DNA of 64,000 nucleotides from Picosynechococcus sp. PCC 7117 (GCF_001693275.1 NZ_CP016477.1:62001-126000); one strand, 5' to 3'. Counted from the first letter of the stretch, positions 44,381 to 54,311 are shown. The notes: a model not told the origin generated them from the sequence alone. Translations and numbers: made by a program.

Positions 44381-45769
44381 ATGTTAACCGCAGCCTCCAC
44401 AGACAATACAGGTCGGCAATATTTGCCCCAAAATCCAGATGGCCTGTCTCCCAACCAAGCGTTAATGCCCCTGACCAGCACCGTAAATGGCCAGGATCAC
44501 TTAGTGGTGGGAGGCTGCGATGTGACTGAATTGGTCAAGCAATATGGTTCTCCGTTATATATCCTCGATGAATACACCCTGAGAACCACCTGCCGTCAAT
44601 ACCGCGACAGTTTCCAAAAATATTACGGTGGTGAATCCCTCGTGATTTATGCATCTAAGGCCTGGAGCTGCATGGCCATCTGCGCCATTGTTGACAGTGA
44701 AGGGTTAGGCTTCGATGTGGTTTCTGGGGGAGAACTCTACACAACCCTCAAAGCTGGAGTCAGCCCGCAAAAAATTTATTTCCATGGCAACAACAAATCC
44801 CGCGAGGAACTGAATTTTGCCCTCGACCAAGGGGTGACGATCATTGTTGATAATTTCTTTGAGTTGGAATTGCTCAAGGCACTCACAGGCGATCGCCAAA
44901 CAACGGCCAAGATTATTTTGCGCCTCACCCCCGGCATCGAGTGCCATACCCACGAATACATCCGGACGGGGCATTTAGATAGCAAATTTGGCTTTGACCC
45001 GAACCAAATTGAAGCGGCCTTTGCCCTGGTGAGCCAGGCTGAATTTTTAAACTGTATTGGTCTCCATGCCCACATTGGGTCGCAAATTTTTGAACAACAA
45101 CCCCACAAAGATCTCGGTGATGTCCTCGCTGGTTGGTATAAAAAAGCCGCTGACTATGGCCTAAACCCAGAAATTCTCAACCTTGGGGGCGGTTTAGGGA
45201 TTCGCTATACCGAATCCGATGATCCCCCCAGCATTGAAGCCTGGTCGCAAAATGTTGCTCAGTCCCTCGAAGCCGCCTGCCGGAGCCATGGGATTGCGCT
45301 ACCGAAATTAATCGTAGAGCCGGGCCGCTCCCTCGTCGGCAGTGCTTGCATTACCGCCTATACCGTCGGGAGCCGTAAGGTTGTGCCAGAAATTCGTACC
45401 TACGTTTCTGTGGATGGCGGCATGTCTGATAATCCCCGTCCGATTACCTACCAATCTCTGTACCGGGCGGTCATTGCTAATCGCCTGTCGGCCCCCTGCG
45501 AGGAAACAGTCACGGTAGCGGGTAAACATTGTGAGTCGGGGGATGTGGTGATCAAGGATGCCCAACTGCCCACGCCCCAACCGGGGGATATCCTTGTGGT
45601 GCTGGCGACGGGAGCCTATAACTACAGTATGGCCTCGAATTACAATCGCATCGGTCGCCCGGCAGCCGTACTGGTGAATGAAGGGGAGGCCCAACTGATT
45701 ATCCGTCGGGAAACCTTGGAGGATTTAGTGCGTCAAGATTGTTTACCGGAGCGGCTACGTCAAGGCTGA
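44381..45769 (+). CDS. lysA: Diaminopimelate decarboxylase
   Basis: 462 residues from ATG 44381; TTG 44375 is an alternative. Makes lysine from meso-diaminopimelate with pyridoxal phosphate. Motifs: VIYASKAWSCMA with the PLP-binding Lys, GLHAHIGSQIF, LNLGGGLGIRY, VEPGRSLVG and GAYNYSMASNYN. About 45 residues of low-similarity leader precede the core. A hairpin with a T run follows the stop. Confidence 0.96.
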   Translation: MLTAASTDNTGRQYLPQNPDGLSPNQALMPLTSTVNGQDHLVVGGCDVTELVKQYGSPLYILDEYTLRTTCRQYRDSFQKYYGGESLVIYASKAWSCMAICAIVDSEGLGFDVVSGGELYTTLKAGVSPQKIYFHGNNKSREELNFALDQGVTIIVDNFFELELLKALTGDRQTTAKIILRLTPGIECHTHEYIRTGHLDSKFGFDPNQIEAAFALVSQAEFLNCIGLHAHIGSQIFEQQPHKDLGDVLAGWYKKAADYGLNPEILNLGGGLGIRYTESDDPPSIEAWSQNVAQSLEAACRSHGIALPKLIVEPGRSLVGSACITAYTVGSRKVVPEIRTYVSVDGGMSDNPRPITYQSLYRAVIANRLSAPCEETVTVAGKHCESGDVVIKDAQLPTPQPGDILVVLATGAYNYSMASNYNRIGRPAAVLVNEGEAQLIIRRETLEDLVRQDCLPERLRQG

Positions 45770-45800
45770 TCTATTTTCATTGGTTAAACATTTTTGGGGT

Positions 45801-45851
45801 AACGGGGTAGATGGGGTAGCCACATTGGGGCGATCGCCAACCCCGTTTTTC
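45801..45851 (+). terminator. Possible lysA terminator
   Basis: AACGGGG (45801-45807) pairs with CCCCGTT (45841-45847); the latter runs into TTTTTC. The loop is long (33 bases) and includes a HIP1 palindrome. Confidence 0.4.
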
Positions 45852-45932
45852 TTTGCCCAAGGTTACCCCCGCCATGACATGATAGAGTCTGATGGCAAGT
45901 TGTTGGTTGTGCTGGAGTAGCGGTAATAGAGG

Positions 45933-46814
45933 ATGCCAGATTGGCTGTTTGACATTGCGGATATTGCGCTGACATTGTTCTTAGTGTATGTGGCGGTTTT
46001 TGCCATTCGAGACCGACGAACCCTCTGGGTGATGCGGGGATTTTTGCTGTTGATGATTGCTGATAAAGCAGCAGAAATATATCAATTTGAATATGCGGCG
46101 GCTCTCCTCGATAAATTACTGTTGATCTCTGCGGTGGCGATCGCCCTAGTCTACCAAACCCAACTGAAGCGCCTATTAGAGAAATTAGGCCAAGGTAAAA
46201 TCATGGAATTGCTCCGGCCCGTCGAGGCGCGGAATACGAACTCCGAAAATACCGTGCTCGACCGGATTGTTGAATCGGTTAAAGAACTCTCCCAATCCCG
46301 TACCGGAGCGCTAATTCTCATTGAAACCACCGCCATTCCCATCGATAAAAAAGGCATTGCCCAGCCCGGAGTCCCCATCGATGCAGAGGTCTCTAAGGAA
46401 CTGCTCCAATCGATTTTCTACGACAAAAATCCCCTCCACGATGGCGCGATCTTGATCCGTGACTCCCGGGTGGTGGCCGCAAAGGTCTTCTTCCATTTGT
46501 CCGAAAAATCCGGCTTCCGTCAGTTAGGCACCCGTCACCTGGCCGCCCGCAGCATCACAGAACAAGCTGAAAACTGTGTCTGTGTGGTGGTTTCCGAAGA
46601 AACGGGTTCTATTTCCCTCGCAGACCGGGGGAACCTGAATCGCCCCCTCACCAGCAATGAACTCAAAGAACTGCTCTCGGAATATTTCACCACCGGCGAT
46701 CGCGAATCTGTAACGCCATCCCTAGGTGACCTGGGTCGTCGGCTAAAATCTCAAGGGGAAGATTTACTCAAGTTTCTTCGGCAACTGAATCTCCCTTTCA
46801 CCCACAAAGATTAA
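45933..46814 (+). CDS. cdaA: Diadenylate cyclase (c-di-AMP synthase, CdaA type)
   Basis: 293 residues. Three predicted N-terminal membrane helices (residues about 8-75) and a DAC domain. The DGA motif is Asp170-Gly-Ala in HDGAILI. The second motif, RHR in Firmicutes, reads RHL here (201-203, GTRHLAARS). It makes cyclic di-AMP, a messenger linked to osmotic and K+ control and night survival in cyanobacteria. The C-terminal 60 residues extend past the core. uppS follows 15 bases later. Confidence 0.93.
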   Translation: MPDWLFDIADIALTLFLVYVAVFAIRDRRTLWVMRGFLLLMIADKAAEIYQFEYAAALLDKLLLISAVAIALVYQTQLKRLLEKLGQGKIMELLRPVEARNTNSENTVLDRIVESVKELSQSRTGALILIETTAIPIDKKGIAQPGVPIDAEVSKELLQSIFYDKNPLHDGAILIRDSRVVAAKVFFHLSEKSGFRQLGTRHLAARSITEQAENCVCVVVSEETGSISLADRGNLNRPLTSNELKELLSEYFTTGDRESVTPSLGDLGRRLKSQGEDLLKFLRQLNLPFTHKD

Positions 46815-46829
46815 CCTTTGACTGTAACT

Positions 46830-47567
46830 ATGGTTCATCCTTTGCCCGCTGACCTCGATCCCCAAAAGCTTCCCAAACACATCGCTGTCATCATGGATGG
46901 GAATGGTCGTTGGGGCCAACAGCGTGGTTTACCTAGAATTATGGGTCACCAAAAAGGGGTAGACACAATCCGCAATATGCTCACCTACTGCCAGGACTGG
47001 GGAATCCATGCCCTCACGGTCTATGCGTTCTCCACCGAAAACTGGCGGCGTCCCCCCACCGAGGTGGAATTTTTGATGACCTTGTTTGAAAAGGTGCTGC
47101 GGCGAGAAATTAAAATTTGGGCGGCCAAAGGGATTCAAATTCGCTTTGTGGGGGATCTGACCTCCTTACCCTATTCCCTCCAGGCGGAAATTCAACGCTC
47201 CGTCATTCAAACCCAGCACAATAACGGCATTCAATTTACCGTTGCCACCAACTACGGCGGCCGCCAAGAATTAGTCCAAGCCTGTCGGGCGATCGCCACC
47301 AAAGTTGCTGCCGGAGAACTGCGACCCAGCGATATCAACGAAACTTTGATCAACGATCACCTTTATACCCACGGCATCCCTGATCCCGATCTCTTGATCC
47401 GCACCAGTGGTGAAATGCGCCTGAGTAATTTTCTGTTGTGGCAAATGGCCTATAGCGAAATTTATGTCACCCCTACCCTCTGGCCCGATTTTGACAAAAC
47501 CGAACTCCACCGCGCCCTCTTGGCTTTCCAACAACGGGAACGTCGCTTCGGCAAAGCCACCGTTTAA
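46830..47567 (+). CDS. uppS: Isoprenyl transferase (undecaprenyl diphosphate synthase)
   Basis: 245 residues from ATG 46830 (TTG 46818 also possible). Cis-prenyltransferase that builds the C55 carrier for cell-wall synthesis. [13 protein letters not shown] holds the catalytic Asp, and [14 protein letters not shown] and the C-terminal arginine segment are the diphosphate site. Translationally close to cdaA. Confidence 0.95.
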   Translation: MVHPLPADLDPQKLPKHIAVIMDGNGRWGQQRGLPRIMGHQKGVDTIRNMLTYCQDWGIHALTVYAFSTENWRRPPTEVEFLMTLFEKVLRREIKIWAAKGIQIRFVGDLTSLPYSLQAEIQRSVIQTQHNNGIQFTVATNYGGRQELVQACRAIATKVAAGELRPSDINETLINDHLYTHGIPDPDLLIRTSGEMRLSNFLLWQMAYSEIYVTPTLWPDFDKTELHRALLAFQQRERRFGKATV

Positions 47568-47651
47568 TCCCCTGAACAATGTCATAAAATCGCCATGCAG
47601 TTATCTAAGGCTGGGCTTCGGGTATTGTTTAAAAAAAATTGCGCCAAGGAG

Positions 47652-47680
47652 TTGACATATACAATTTCTGACTTTATATT
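47652..47680 (+). promoter_or_regulatory. Consensus-like promoter of tRNA-Asp
   Basis: TTGACA (47652-47657), 17-base spacer, TATATT (47675-47680). Perfect -35 and one-mismatch -10 for the primary sigma factor. The tRNA begins 23 bases after the -10. Confidence 0.8.
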
Positions 47681-47703
47681 ATTAAAAGTGACCTAAACCA
47701 CTT

Positions 47704-47777
47704 GGGACTGTAGTTCAGCTGGTTAGAATGCCTGCCTGTCACGCAGGAGGTCGCGGGTTCGAGTCCCGTCAGTCCCG
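47704..47777 (+). tRNA. tRNA-Asp (GTC)
   Basis: 74 bases. Acceptor GGGACTG (47704-47710) pairs with CAGTCCC (47770-47776), followed by a G discriminator. The anticodon arm CCTGC-loop-GCAGG carries GTC (47738-47740), and the T arm GGGTTCGAGTCCC is standard. CCA is not encoded. Confidence 0.97.
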
Positions 47778-47910
47778 TACAGTAAAGAAGAATATAATTC
47801 GCCCCTGGCTGTGGATGCAGATCTTGCAATACAGTGCGGTAAATAGCTCTAGCCAGGAATAGTGATGTACTGGTAGGCTGATATCAGAATTTCAAAGGCA
47901 GTGAACTAGG

Positions 47911-49917
47911 ATGGCATGGCGTCGGCGTGATTTTTTACAAGCTTTGGGGTTGACCTGTGGTGCCCTGGGGTTTTCTTCGTTTTTACGGCCATCTGATCTC
48001 AAACAATCTGCCCAGGCTCTCAGTCAATTTCGGGGTCGCAAGATCGCGTTGCTCATCGGCATCGATCAATATGGTCAAGGGCCTAATTTGGGGGGTTGTC
48101 AGCAGGATCTAAAAATCCAGAAACATTTGCTGGAATCACGTTTTGGTTTTGCGGCGACGGACATCGTCACTCTCCGTAATGATCAAGCCAGCGGCAGCGG
48201 TATTTTTACAACGTTTCAAACAGACCTGAAGACAAAAGTGAAACCGGAGGATCTGGTTTTTGTGCATTTCAGTGGCTATGGTACTCGCTTAGTCACAGAC
48301 CCAGCGGATCCAGAACCGATACCAGCCCTGGTGCTCCCGGGGAAATCTGGCCCTGAGGCGATCGCCCTGAGCACTTTTCAAGCCTTAATCCAAGATCTCA
48401 ATCCAGCCCAAGGAATTCTCGTCTTGGATACCAGTTTTGATCCTACCTCCCGGCCTTCAGCCCCCTATTGGCGACCCCGCACTTATCCCGATGAAACAGC
48501 GATCGCCCCCGTTGTTGCCCCCGAAACCACCACTGTCAAATCAAATTCTAGTTTTGCGTTGGGGCGATCAGCTTTGATTCAACTGTGGGCTGCCACCGAG
48601 GGCATTACCCCAGAAGTGCAAATTAATGGTGTGATGACGGGACTATTTACGGCGGCCCTTGGGCAATATCTCTCCGCCTATGACCCGATGGTCACCGTCA
48701 CTACGGCCCAGACGAACCTTGCTGTGCGTTTACCCAAGGATGAGACGCAACCGGCAACAATGACCTTTTTGGGTACTAAGACCGCGCCCCTCTATGGCAC
48801 CCTCCCCAGCGATACGCTGCCAGCGACGGGTCAGATTTTTAGCCAAAATCCCACGGGGTTAGAAGTTTATTTGGGAGGCTTTGAACCGGAAATTTTGCAG
48901 GCGATCGCCCCCGGTAGTGAATTAACAATTCGTACCGAAACAGCACCGATTCTCCAACTCAGCGGCAAAGCAGGGGTTTTCGGCCAAGGGAAATCTTCTA
49001 CGCAGAATGTCACCGTTGGCACAGCGATCCAAGAAACGAAACGCCATCTGCCCCGCAACCTCGCCTTAAAAATTGCCCTGGCTGAGGATCTCAGTCGCAT
49101 CGAACGGGTGGATGCCACCAGTGCTTTTGCGAGTTTGACCAACATCGCCAGCGTCAGTAACCCCCAAGATTGGGTAGATTATGTTTTTGATGAAGCCTAT
49201 CAATTGACCACCGTCCCTGGCAAAATTGTCCCCGGTGTAGTGCCAGCCAGCGATACCAACGAAGCGATCAAATCTTCAGTCAATCGACTCCTACCCCGCC
49301 TGGAACAATTATTAGCCTTAAAATGGCTCCGGTTGTTGGTGAATGAAACCAGCACCCAACTGCCTTTGAAAGTAACGGTCCAGCGTTTGGATCGTTTTTC
49401 GACCCTGCTGACGGCAAAAACAACACCCTTTAGCCTGGGGCAGTCGAAGAGCAATCCTAATCCTCAACCGACGTTTACGGTGGGAGAAAAGGGGCAATAT
49501 CAATTGGAAAATACGGGGACGCAACCTCTATTTTGTCTAGGTTTTGCCCAAAGCCCGAAACAAGAATTACTGCTCCTGACCGCCAAAGAAGGTCTCAAGA
49601 TCCCCCCAGAAACCGCAACCAGCCCCCTAGAATTAACGGCGCTACGTCCCTTGGGAGTGTGGACAATTTATTGGATCATTGGCGATCGCCCCTTTGAAAA
49701 TTTCCAAGACCAGGCCACCCAACTTTTTGGGGATTTAGAGACCATTCCCCAGAAGCTAGAAAAATCCCTGCCCCTTATCCAAGGCCTCCTCAGTGATTTA
49801 CAAGCGGTTCCCCCAGAAGGCACAGAACCCAATAAAGAAAATTATGTTTTCTCCACGACTCAGTGGGCGGGTTTGCGCTTTACCTACACCGTTGTGGAAA
49901 CGGAAACTTCATCTTAA
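47911..49917 (+). CDS. Caspase-family protein, catalytically altered (pseudo-orthocaspase)
   Basis: 668 residues. A twin-arginine-like N-terminus (MAWRRRDFLQALGL) suggests export. The p20-like caspase domain is about 43-265, with LLIGIDQYGQGPNLGGC matching the caspase start. The catalytic His of SGHGT is Tyr123 here (HFSGYGT), and the catalytic Cys is Ser175 (VLDTSFD). Such Y/S pseudo-orthocaspases are known in cyanobacteria. The C-terminal 400 residues are of unknown type. Proteolysis is not expected. Confidence 0.86.
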   Translation: MAWRRRDFLQALGLTCGALGFSSFLRPSDLKQSAQALSQFRGRKIALLIGIDQYGQGPNLGGCQQDLKIQKHLLESRFGFAATDIVTLRNDQASGSGIFTTFQTDLKTKVKPEDLVFVHFSGYGTRLVTDPADPEPIPALVLPGKSGPEAIALSTFQALIQDLNPAQGILVLDTSFDPTSRPSAPYWRPRTYPDETAIAPVVAPETTTVKSNSSFALGRSALIQLWAATEGITPEVQINGVMTGLFTAALGQYLSAYDPMVTVTTAQTNLAVRLPKDETQPATMTFLGTKTAPLYGTLPSDTLPATGQIFSQNPTGLEVYLGGFEPEILQAIAPGSELTIRTETAPILQLSGKAGVFGQGKSSTQNVTVGTAIQETKRHLPRNLALKIALAEDLSRIERVDATSAFASLTNIASVSNPQDWVDYVFDEAYQLTTVPGKIVPGVVPASDTNEAIKSSVNRLLPRLEQLLALKWLRLLVNETSTQLPLKVTVQRLDRFSTLLTAKTTPFSLGQSKSNPNPQPTFTVGEKGQYQLENTGTQPLFCLGFAQSPKQELLLLTAKEGLKIPPETATSPLELTALRPLGVWTIYWIIGDRPFENFQDQATQLFGDLETIPQKLEKSLPLIQGLLSDLQAVPPEGTEPNKENYVFSTTQWAGLRFTYTVVETETSS

Positions 49918-49959
49918 ATTTTGGCGCTTGGCATGATTAAAAAAAATCAAATCAAACAA

Positions 49960-49988
49960 TAAAAAACCCCAAGACAAAACCCTGGGGT
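49960..49988 (-). terminator. Terminator of the YbaB/EbfC gene
   Basis: ACCCCA/TGGGGT arms (49966-49971, 49983-49988) with an 11-base loop. On the minus strand they are followed by six T (49965-49960). Placed about 95 bases after the ebfC stop. Confidence 0.65.
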
Positions 49989-50082
49989 CAAAAATTATTG
50001 TTTTTTTAAGTTGAAGGATTGGGTCTTGGTGTGGGTATTTTCCGCAGCCCAAACTTACCAGATGAATGATTTTTATTTTGAA

Positions 50083-50415
50083 TTAAAGGCCGGGGAGGTT
50101 GAGACCACTGGTTAGCTCTTCCATCCGGGTGCGCATGGTTTCGGTGGATTTGGTATAGGCATCGGTCAGGGCTTCGGAAACGGCAGCCGAAAGTTCCTCT
50201 GCACCCTTGGCGATCGCCTCTGGGGAAATTTCTACGCCCCGTGGTTCCTGGTTACCGCTGAGGATTACCTTCACAGAACCGTCGGCATTGGTACCTTCAA
50301 CGTCCATCGCTTCGAGCTCTTCTTGGAGTTTTTTCGCCCCTTCCTGTACCTTTTGGGCTTGCTGGAATGCGGCGGCCAGCTCTTTCATTTTCCCGAGTCC
50401 AAATCCTTGTGGCAT
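50083..50415 (-). CDS. YbaB/EbfC nucleoid-associated protein
   Basis: 110 residues. Small dimeric DNA-binding tweezer protein of the YbaB family: QKVQEGAKKLQEELEAMDVEG, VKVILSGNQEPRGVEISPEA, then a helical end. It associates with the nucleoid. A start at 50415 gives the usual MPQGFGLGKM. The terminator follows 95 bases downstream. Confidence 0.93.
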   Translation of the reverse strand: MPQGFGLGKMKELAAAFQQAQKVQEGAKKLQEELEAMDVEGTNADGSVKVILSGNQEPRGVEISPEAIAKGAEELSAAVSEALTDAYTKSTETMRTRMEELTSGLNLPGL

Positions 50416-50542
50416 AGTCTTTACAAAATAATAATGTTCGTGATTGTCTCGTCTAGATTAGACCCCTAGGGCATCTAATCCGTAACCTATCTTAATATCT
50501 CCCGGCACCATTTGACGTTTTCAGGGGAGTTTCTGCCGGGGC

Positions 50543-51487
50543 CTAGGAAAAATCCCCCAGAATTTTCACTTCGGGTTTCAGTAAAACCTGCCAGCTCTGC
50601 TCCACCTGGGCTTGGACGTGTTGAATGAGCTGAAAAATATCCATGGCCTTCGCCCCACCACAATTGACAATAAAATTAGCATGGCGTTCGGCCACCTGGG
50701 CTCCGCCAATTTGATACCCTTTCAATCCTGTTTGTTCAATTAAATGGCCCGCCGCCTGGGGATAGGGATTGCGGAAAACACTGCCACAACTGGGCAAATG
50801 GTAGGGCTGGGTGGATTTGCGCATCCGGAGATTCCGATTGGTTTCCGCCCGTACCGTTGCTTTATCAAAACCGGGTTCCAGTTGAAAGGCGGCTTCGAGC
50901 ACAAGGCGATCGCTCCCTTGGAGATTAGACGTGCGGTAACGGTAATCGAGATCCGTCGGTTGGAGTTGATGGATTGTCCCGTCGGGATTGAGTACCTTGA
51001 GCCACAACAACTGATCGGCAACACAACCTTGGTGAGCGCCGGCATTCATCACTACACTCCCGCCAACACTCCCCGGAATGCCCACGGCCCACTCCAAACC
51101 TTTCCAACCCCGTTTCGCCGCATTCCAAGCAAGGCGAGCAATGGGTTCCCCCGCACTGGCTACGAGAATGCCGTCGTCTTCTTGGGCATGGTAATAGCGC
51201 AATTTTTTGGTGTTGATAGTAAGGCCAGGAATGCCTTTGTCACTAATCAAAAGGTTAGAACCGGCCCCCAGAATAGTGAGGGGAAATCCCGATAAATGCT
51301 TGAGATACCATTCAAAACAAGCTTCTGTTTCCGCCAGATTGCTGGGTTCTGCATAAAATTCTGCCTGTCCCCCAACCCGAAAGGAGGTGTAGTGAGCCAA
51401 GGGAACTTGGGCTTGAATCAGGCTAGTGCCGTCGCCTAGGGTTGTCGCAGGAGCAGCAATCTGGGAACGGGAGGGGGAGCAAACCAT
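50543..51487 (-). CDS. murB: UDP-N-acetylenolpyruvoylglucosamine reductase
   Basis: 314 residues. FAD-dependent second step of UDP-MurNAc synthesis. VGGQAEFYAEP (FAD site), GAGSNLLISD, GIPGSVGGSVVMNAGAHQG and SCGSVFRNPYPQAAGHLIEQTG with the catalytic Ser are present. The N-terminal about 25 residues are extra. It follows murC by 39 bases on the same strand and is probably one operon. Confidence 0.96.
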   Translation of the reverse strand: MVCSPSRSQIAAPATTLGDGTSLIQAQVPLAHYTSFRVGGQAEFYAEPSNLAETEACFEWYLKHLSGFPLTILGAGSNLLISDKGIPGLTINTKKLRYYHAQEDDGILVASAGEPIARLAWNAAKRGWKGLEWAVGIPGSVGGSVVMNAGAHQGCVADQLLWLKVLNPDGTIHQLQPTDLDYRYRTSNLQGSDRLVLEAAFQLEPGFDKATVRAETNRNLRMRKSTQPYHLPSCGSVFRNPYPQAAGHLIEQTGLKGYQIGGAQVAERHANFIVNCGGAKAMDIFQLIQHVQAQVEQSWQVLLKPEVKILGDFS

Positions 51488-51526
51488 GGCGTATTTCCGG
51501 GTCTAGGGGGCAAAGGTCAAAAGCGC

Positions 51527-52993
51527 TTAGTCTGGGGCAGAACATTGGGTCAACGGCGCTTGGGGCAGCGCAGGGTCGCCATTGGCAGACAGTTGAGCCA
51601 AGAGGCTTGGGATAGTTTGGTTGAGATTCCCGGCTCCCAGAAACAGTACCAGATCCCCCGTTTGCAGTTGCGGTGCTAACCATGTGGGTAGGCTTTGGAG
51701 ATCTGGGTAATAGGCAACGTCACCATCTTGTTGATGGGCGATCGCCTGCTGTAGGGCTTCACCTGTAAGGTTATCTACATTTTTCTCCCCTGCGCTATAA
51801 ATATCAGTAATTATGGTCACATCTGCGTTTTTGAAAGCTTTTGCAAATTCATCGAAGAAAGCTTGGGTACGGCTGTACCGATGGGGTTGAAAGATTGCCA
51901 CAACGCGCCGCCCTTGACCAGCCCGGAGCCGAGCGGCCTGGAGAGTCACTTCAATTTCACTGGGGTGGTGGGCGTAGTCATCAATGAGAGTAATGCCCTG
52001 GTATTGACCGCGAATTTCAAACCGTCGCTTTGCCCCTTGGAAAGAAGCTAAAGCTTCGGCAATGGGCTCAAAGGGCACACCACAGCACCGGGCGGCGGCG
52101 ATCGCCCCCAGGGCATTGCTCAGGTTGTGGGCACCCAGTAGGGCTAGATTAATTTCTCCGAGGCGATCGCCCCGTTCCCAAATGGTTGCCCGGGTTGACG
52201 TTGCCCCATAGTGAATATCCGTCGCCCAATAATCAGCTTGTTCAAGATTCTGTAACCCATAGCCCACCTGATAGGGCACGACCCCCGTGGCGATGGTGGG
52301 ACAGTCCACGCAGGCAATCAGGCGATCGCACTGCTGGGCAAAGGTTTGAAAAATTTCTACTACCTGATCCAGCGATTGGTAATGATCCGGGTGATCCAAT
52401 TCAATGTTTGTGACAACCCCCAACTGGGGACGGAGTTTTACCAAGGTGCCGTCCGATTCATCGGCCTCAGCTACCAAATAATTACCCTGGCCGAGGCGAG
52501 CATTGCCATCCCAAGCATCCACTTCGCCCCCGACAATGATAGTCGGGTCAACGCCGGCCACCAGGAAAATATAGCCGATTAAACTACTGGTCGTCGTTTT
52601 GCCGTGGGTTCCCCCTACCGCCACACTGTCATATTCGGCGACGAGGGCAGACAAAACATCAGACCGATGAAAAATGTGACAGCCTAGGGATTGGGCCGCT
52701 TGAAATTCTGGATTTTCTTGACCAATGGCTGTTGAGCAAATGACCTGGGGTAAACCATTGTGATGTTCAATGGCATCGGACTCCCCCCCAAAGGCCTGTA
52801 AATTTTCTTTGACTTGCTGACTGAAAATATGGGCACCCACTGCCGCCAAGCGTTCTGTAATGTGACTGGTGCGTTGGTCAGAGCCAGAGACGGGTAATTT
52901 TTTTTGGGCCAAGACATAGGCAAGGGCAGACATCCCAATCCCGCCAATGCCAATGAAATGGAATGGCTTTCCGTTTAGATCTACTGCTTTCAA
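51527..52993 (-). CDS. murC: UDP-N-acetylmuramate--L-alanine ligase
   Basis: 488 residues. ATP-dependent ligase adding the first peptide amino acid. Motifs: IGIGGIGMSALA at the N-terminus, VGGTHGKTTTSSLIG (ATP loop), EADESDGT and DDYAHHPSEI. The start ATG 52993 follows a leader with an inverted repeat. murB follows 39 bases downstream. Confidence 0.97.
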   Translation of the reverse strand: MKAVDLNGKPFHFIGIGGIGMSALAYVLAQKKLPVSGSDQRTSHITERLAAVGAHIFSQQVKENLQAFGGESDAIEHHNGLPQVICSTAIGQENPEFQAAQSLGCHIFHRSDVLSALVAEYDSVAVGGTHGKTTTSSLIGYIFLVAGVDPTIIVGGEVDAWDGNARLGQGNYLVAEADESDGTLVKLRPQLGVVTNIELDHPDHYQSLDQVVEIFQTFAQQCDRLIACVDCPTIATGVVPYQVGYGLQNLEQADYWATDIHYGATSTRATIWERGDRLGEINLALLGAHNLSNALGAIAAARCCGVPFEPIAEALASFQGAKRRFEIRGQYQGITLIDDYAHHPSEIEVTLQAARLRAGQGRRVVAIFQPHRYSRTQAFFDEFAKAFKNADVTIITDIYSAGEKNVDNLTGEALQQAIAHQQDGDVAYYPDLQSLPTWLAPQLQTGDLVLFLGAGNLNQTIPSLLAQLSANGDPALPQAPLTQCSAPD

Positions 52994-53013
52994 AGATCCC
53001 TCCCCTCACACGT

Positions 53014-53040
53014 TCTATCGCTGGTATGGGTAACGATAGA
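53014..53040. promoter_or_regulatory. Inverted repeat upstream of murC
   Basis: Perfect 7-bp arms TCTATCG (53014-53020) and CGATAGA (53034-53040), 13 bases apart and about 20-47 bases before the murC start. Possible operator or leader hairpin; no known regulator recognised. Confidence 0.35.
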
Positions 53041-53194
53041 TAACAGAACACATTTAAGTATGCAATATTACCGGACATTTACAAGTAAATCATTCCGCAG
53101 AAACATCCCTTGGGGCGATCGCCTTTTGGGGTCTAGCCAATCGATCTAGAGGCGTAGCACCGAAGTCTTAATTCCCAAATCAATTCGGCAGTTT

Positions 53195-53207
53195 CCCGAA
53201 ATTCGGG
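53195..53207. promoter_or_regulatory. Palindrome upstream of gap2
   Basis: CCCGAAATTCGGG, a perfect 13-bp inverted repeat centred 94 bases before the gap2 start, in the 301-bp divergent murC/gap2 region that otherwise holds only a HIP1 site and AT-rich spacer. A regulatory role is inferred from symmetry and position only. Confidence 0.4.
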
Positions 53208-53294
53208 GATCGAATTGTGCAGTCTTTGATATGATTGGGGTCATCAAATGAAAACTTTTATTGCAATTTAATCTTTAATAGAGGGCAAGACGCG

Positions 53295-54311
53295 GTGATT
53301 AGAGTAGCGATTAATGGATTTGGACGTATTGGACGCAACTTCTTGAGATGTTGGGCTGGTCGCGAAAACAGCCAACTCCAAGTCGTTGGGATCAATGCGA
53401 CCACCGATACCAAAAGTAATGCCCACATGCTTCGTTATGACACGATGCTGGGTAAATTTGATGGCGAAATCGATTATGACGCCAACTCTCTGACTGTCAA
53501 CGGCAACGTAATCAAATGCTGTTCCGACAGAAACCCCCTCAACCTCCCTTGGAAAGAGTGGGGCGTCGATTTGGTGATCGAATCTACCGGTGTATTCAAC
53601 ACCGAAGAAGGATCTTCTAAGCACATTACAGCTGGTGCACAAAAAGTATTGATCACAGCCCCTGGTAAAGGCGGCCATATCGGCACCTATGTAGTTGGTG
53701 TAAACGCCGATCAGTATGGCCACGACAAACAAAATGTCATCAGTAATGCCAGCTGTACCACCAACTGCCTCGCCCCCATTGTTAAAGTACTCAATGATCG
53801 TTTTGGGATCGTCAAAGGGACGATGACCACCGTCCACAGTTACACTGGCGACCAACGTATCCTCGACAACAGCCACCGGGATCTGCGTCGAGCGCGGGCA
53901 GCCGCAGAAAATATTGTGCCGACTTCTACTGGCGCAGCTAAAGCCGTTGCCTTAGTTATTCCCGAAATGAAGGGTAAGCTCAACGGCATCGCCATGCGGG
54001 TACCGACTCCCAATGTCTCCGTAGTTGACCTGGTTGCCCAAGTAGCGAAGCCCACCATTGCTGAGGAAGTTAACCAAGTTCTGAAAGAAGCTTCTGAAAC
54101 CTACATGAAAGGGATTTTGGCTTACACCGAAGAACCCCTCGTCTCCTGTGACTTCCGGGGAACTGATGTTTCTTCCACCATTGACGGTAGCCTCACCCTC
54201 GCCATGGATGGTGACTTGATTAAAGTTGTGGCTTGGTACGACAACGAGTGGGGTTATTCTCAACGGGTTGTTGACCTCGCAGAAATCGTTGCTCAAAACT
54301 GGCAAGGGTAA
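53295..54311 (+). CDS. gap2: NADP-type glyceraldehyde-3-phosphate dehydrogenase (Gap2)
   Basis: 338 residues from the GTG at 53295, preceded by GAGGGCAAG; a longer open frame upstream is not used because [12 protein letters not shown] should be near the N-terminus. The catalytic Cys is in [19 protein letters not shown] after the second strand and the overall GapB/Gap2 pattern ([18 protein letters not shown]) point to the Calvin-cycle, NADP-using type. It is probably the partner of CP12 in dark inactivation. Terminator at 54412. Confidence 0.96.
   Translation: MIRVAINGFGRIGRNFLRCWAGRENSQLQVVGINATTDTKSNAHMLRYDTMLGKFDGEIDYDANSLTVNGNVIKCCSDRNPLNLPWKEWGVDLVIESTGVFNTEEGSSKHITAGAQKVLITAPGKGGHIGTYVVGVNADQYGHDKQNVISNASCTTNCLAPIVKVLNDRFGIVKGTMTTVHSYTGDQRILDNSHRDLRRARAAAENIVPTSTGAAKAVALVIPEMKGKLNGIAMRVPTPNVSVVDLVAQVAKPTIAEEVNQVLKEASETYMKGILAYTEEPLVSCDFRGTDVSSTIDGSLTLAMDGDLIKVVAWYDNEWGYSQRVVDLAEIVAQNWQG

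Noticed and set aside
53268-53876. 202-codon minus-strand frame opposite gap2
   Set aside because: Shadow of a highly biased, highly conserved gene; no start signal.
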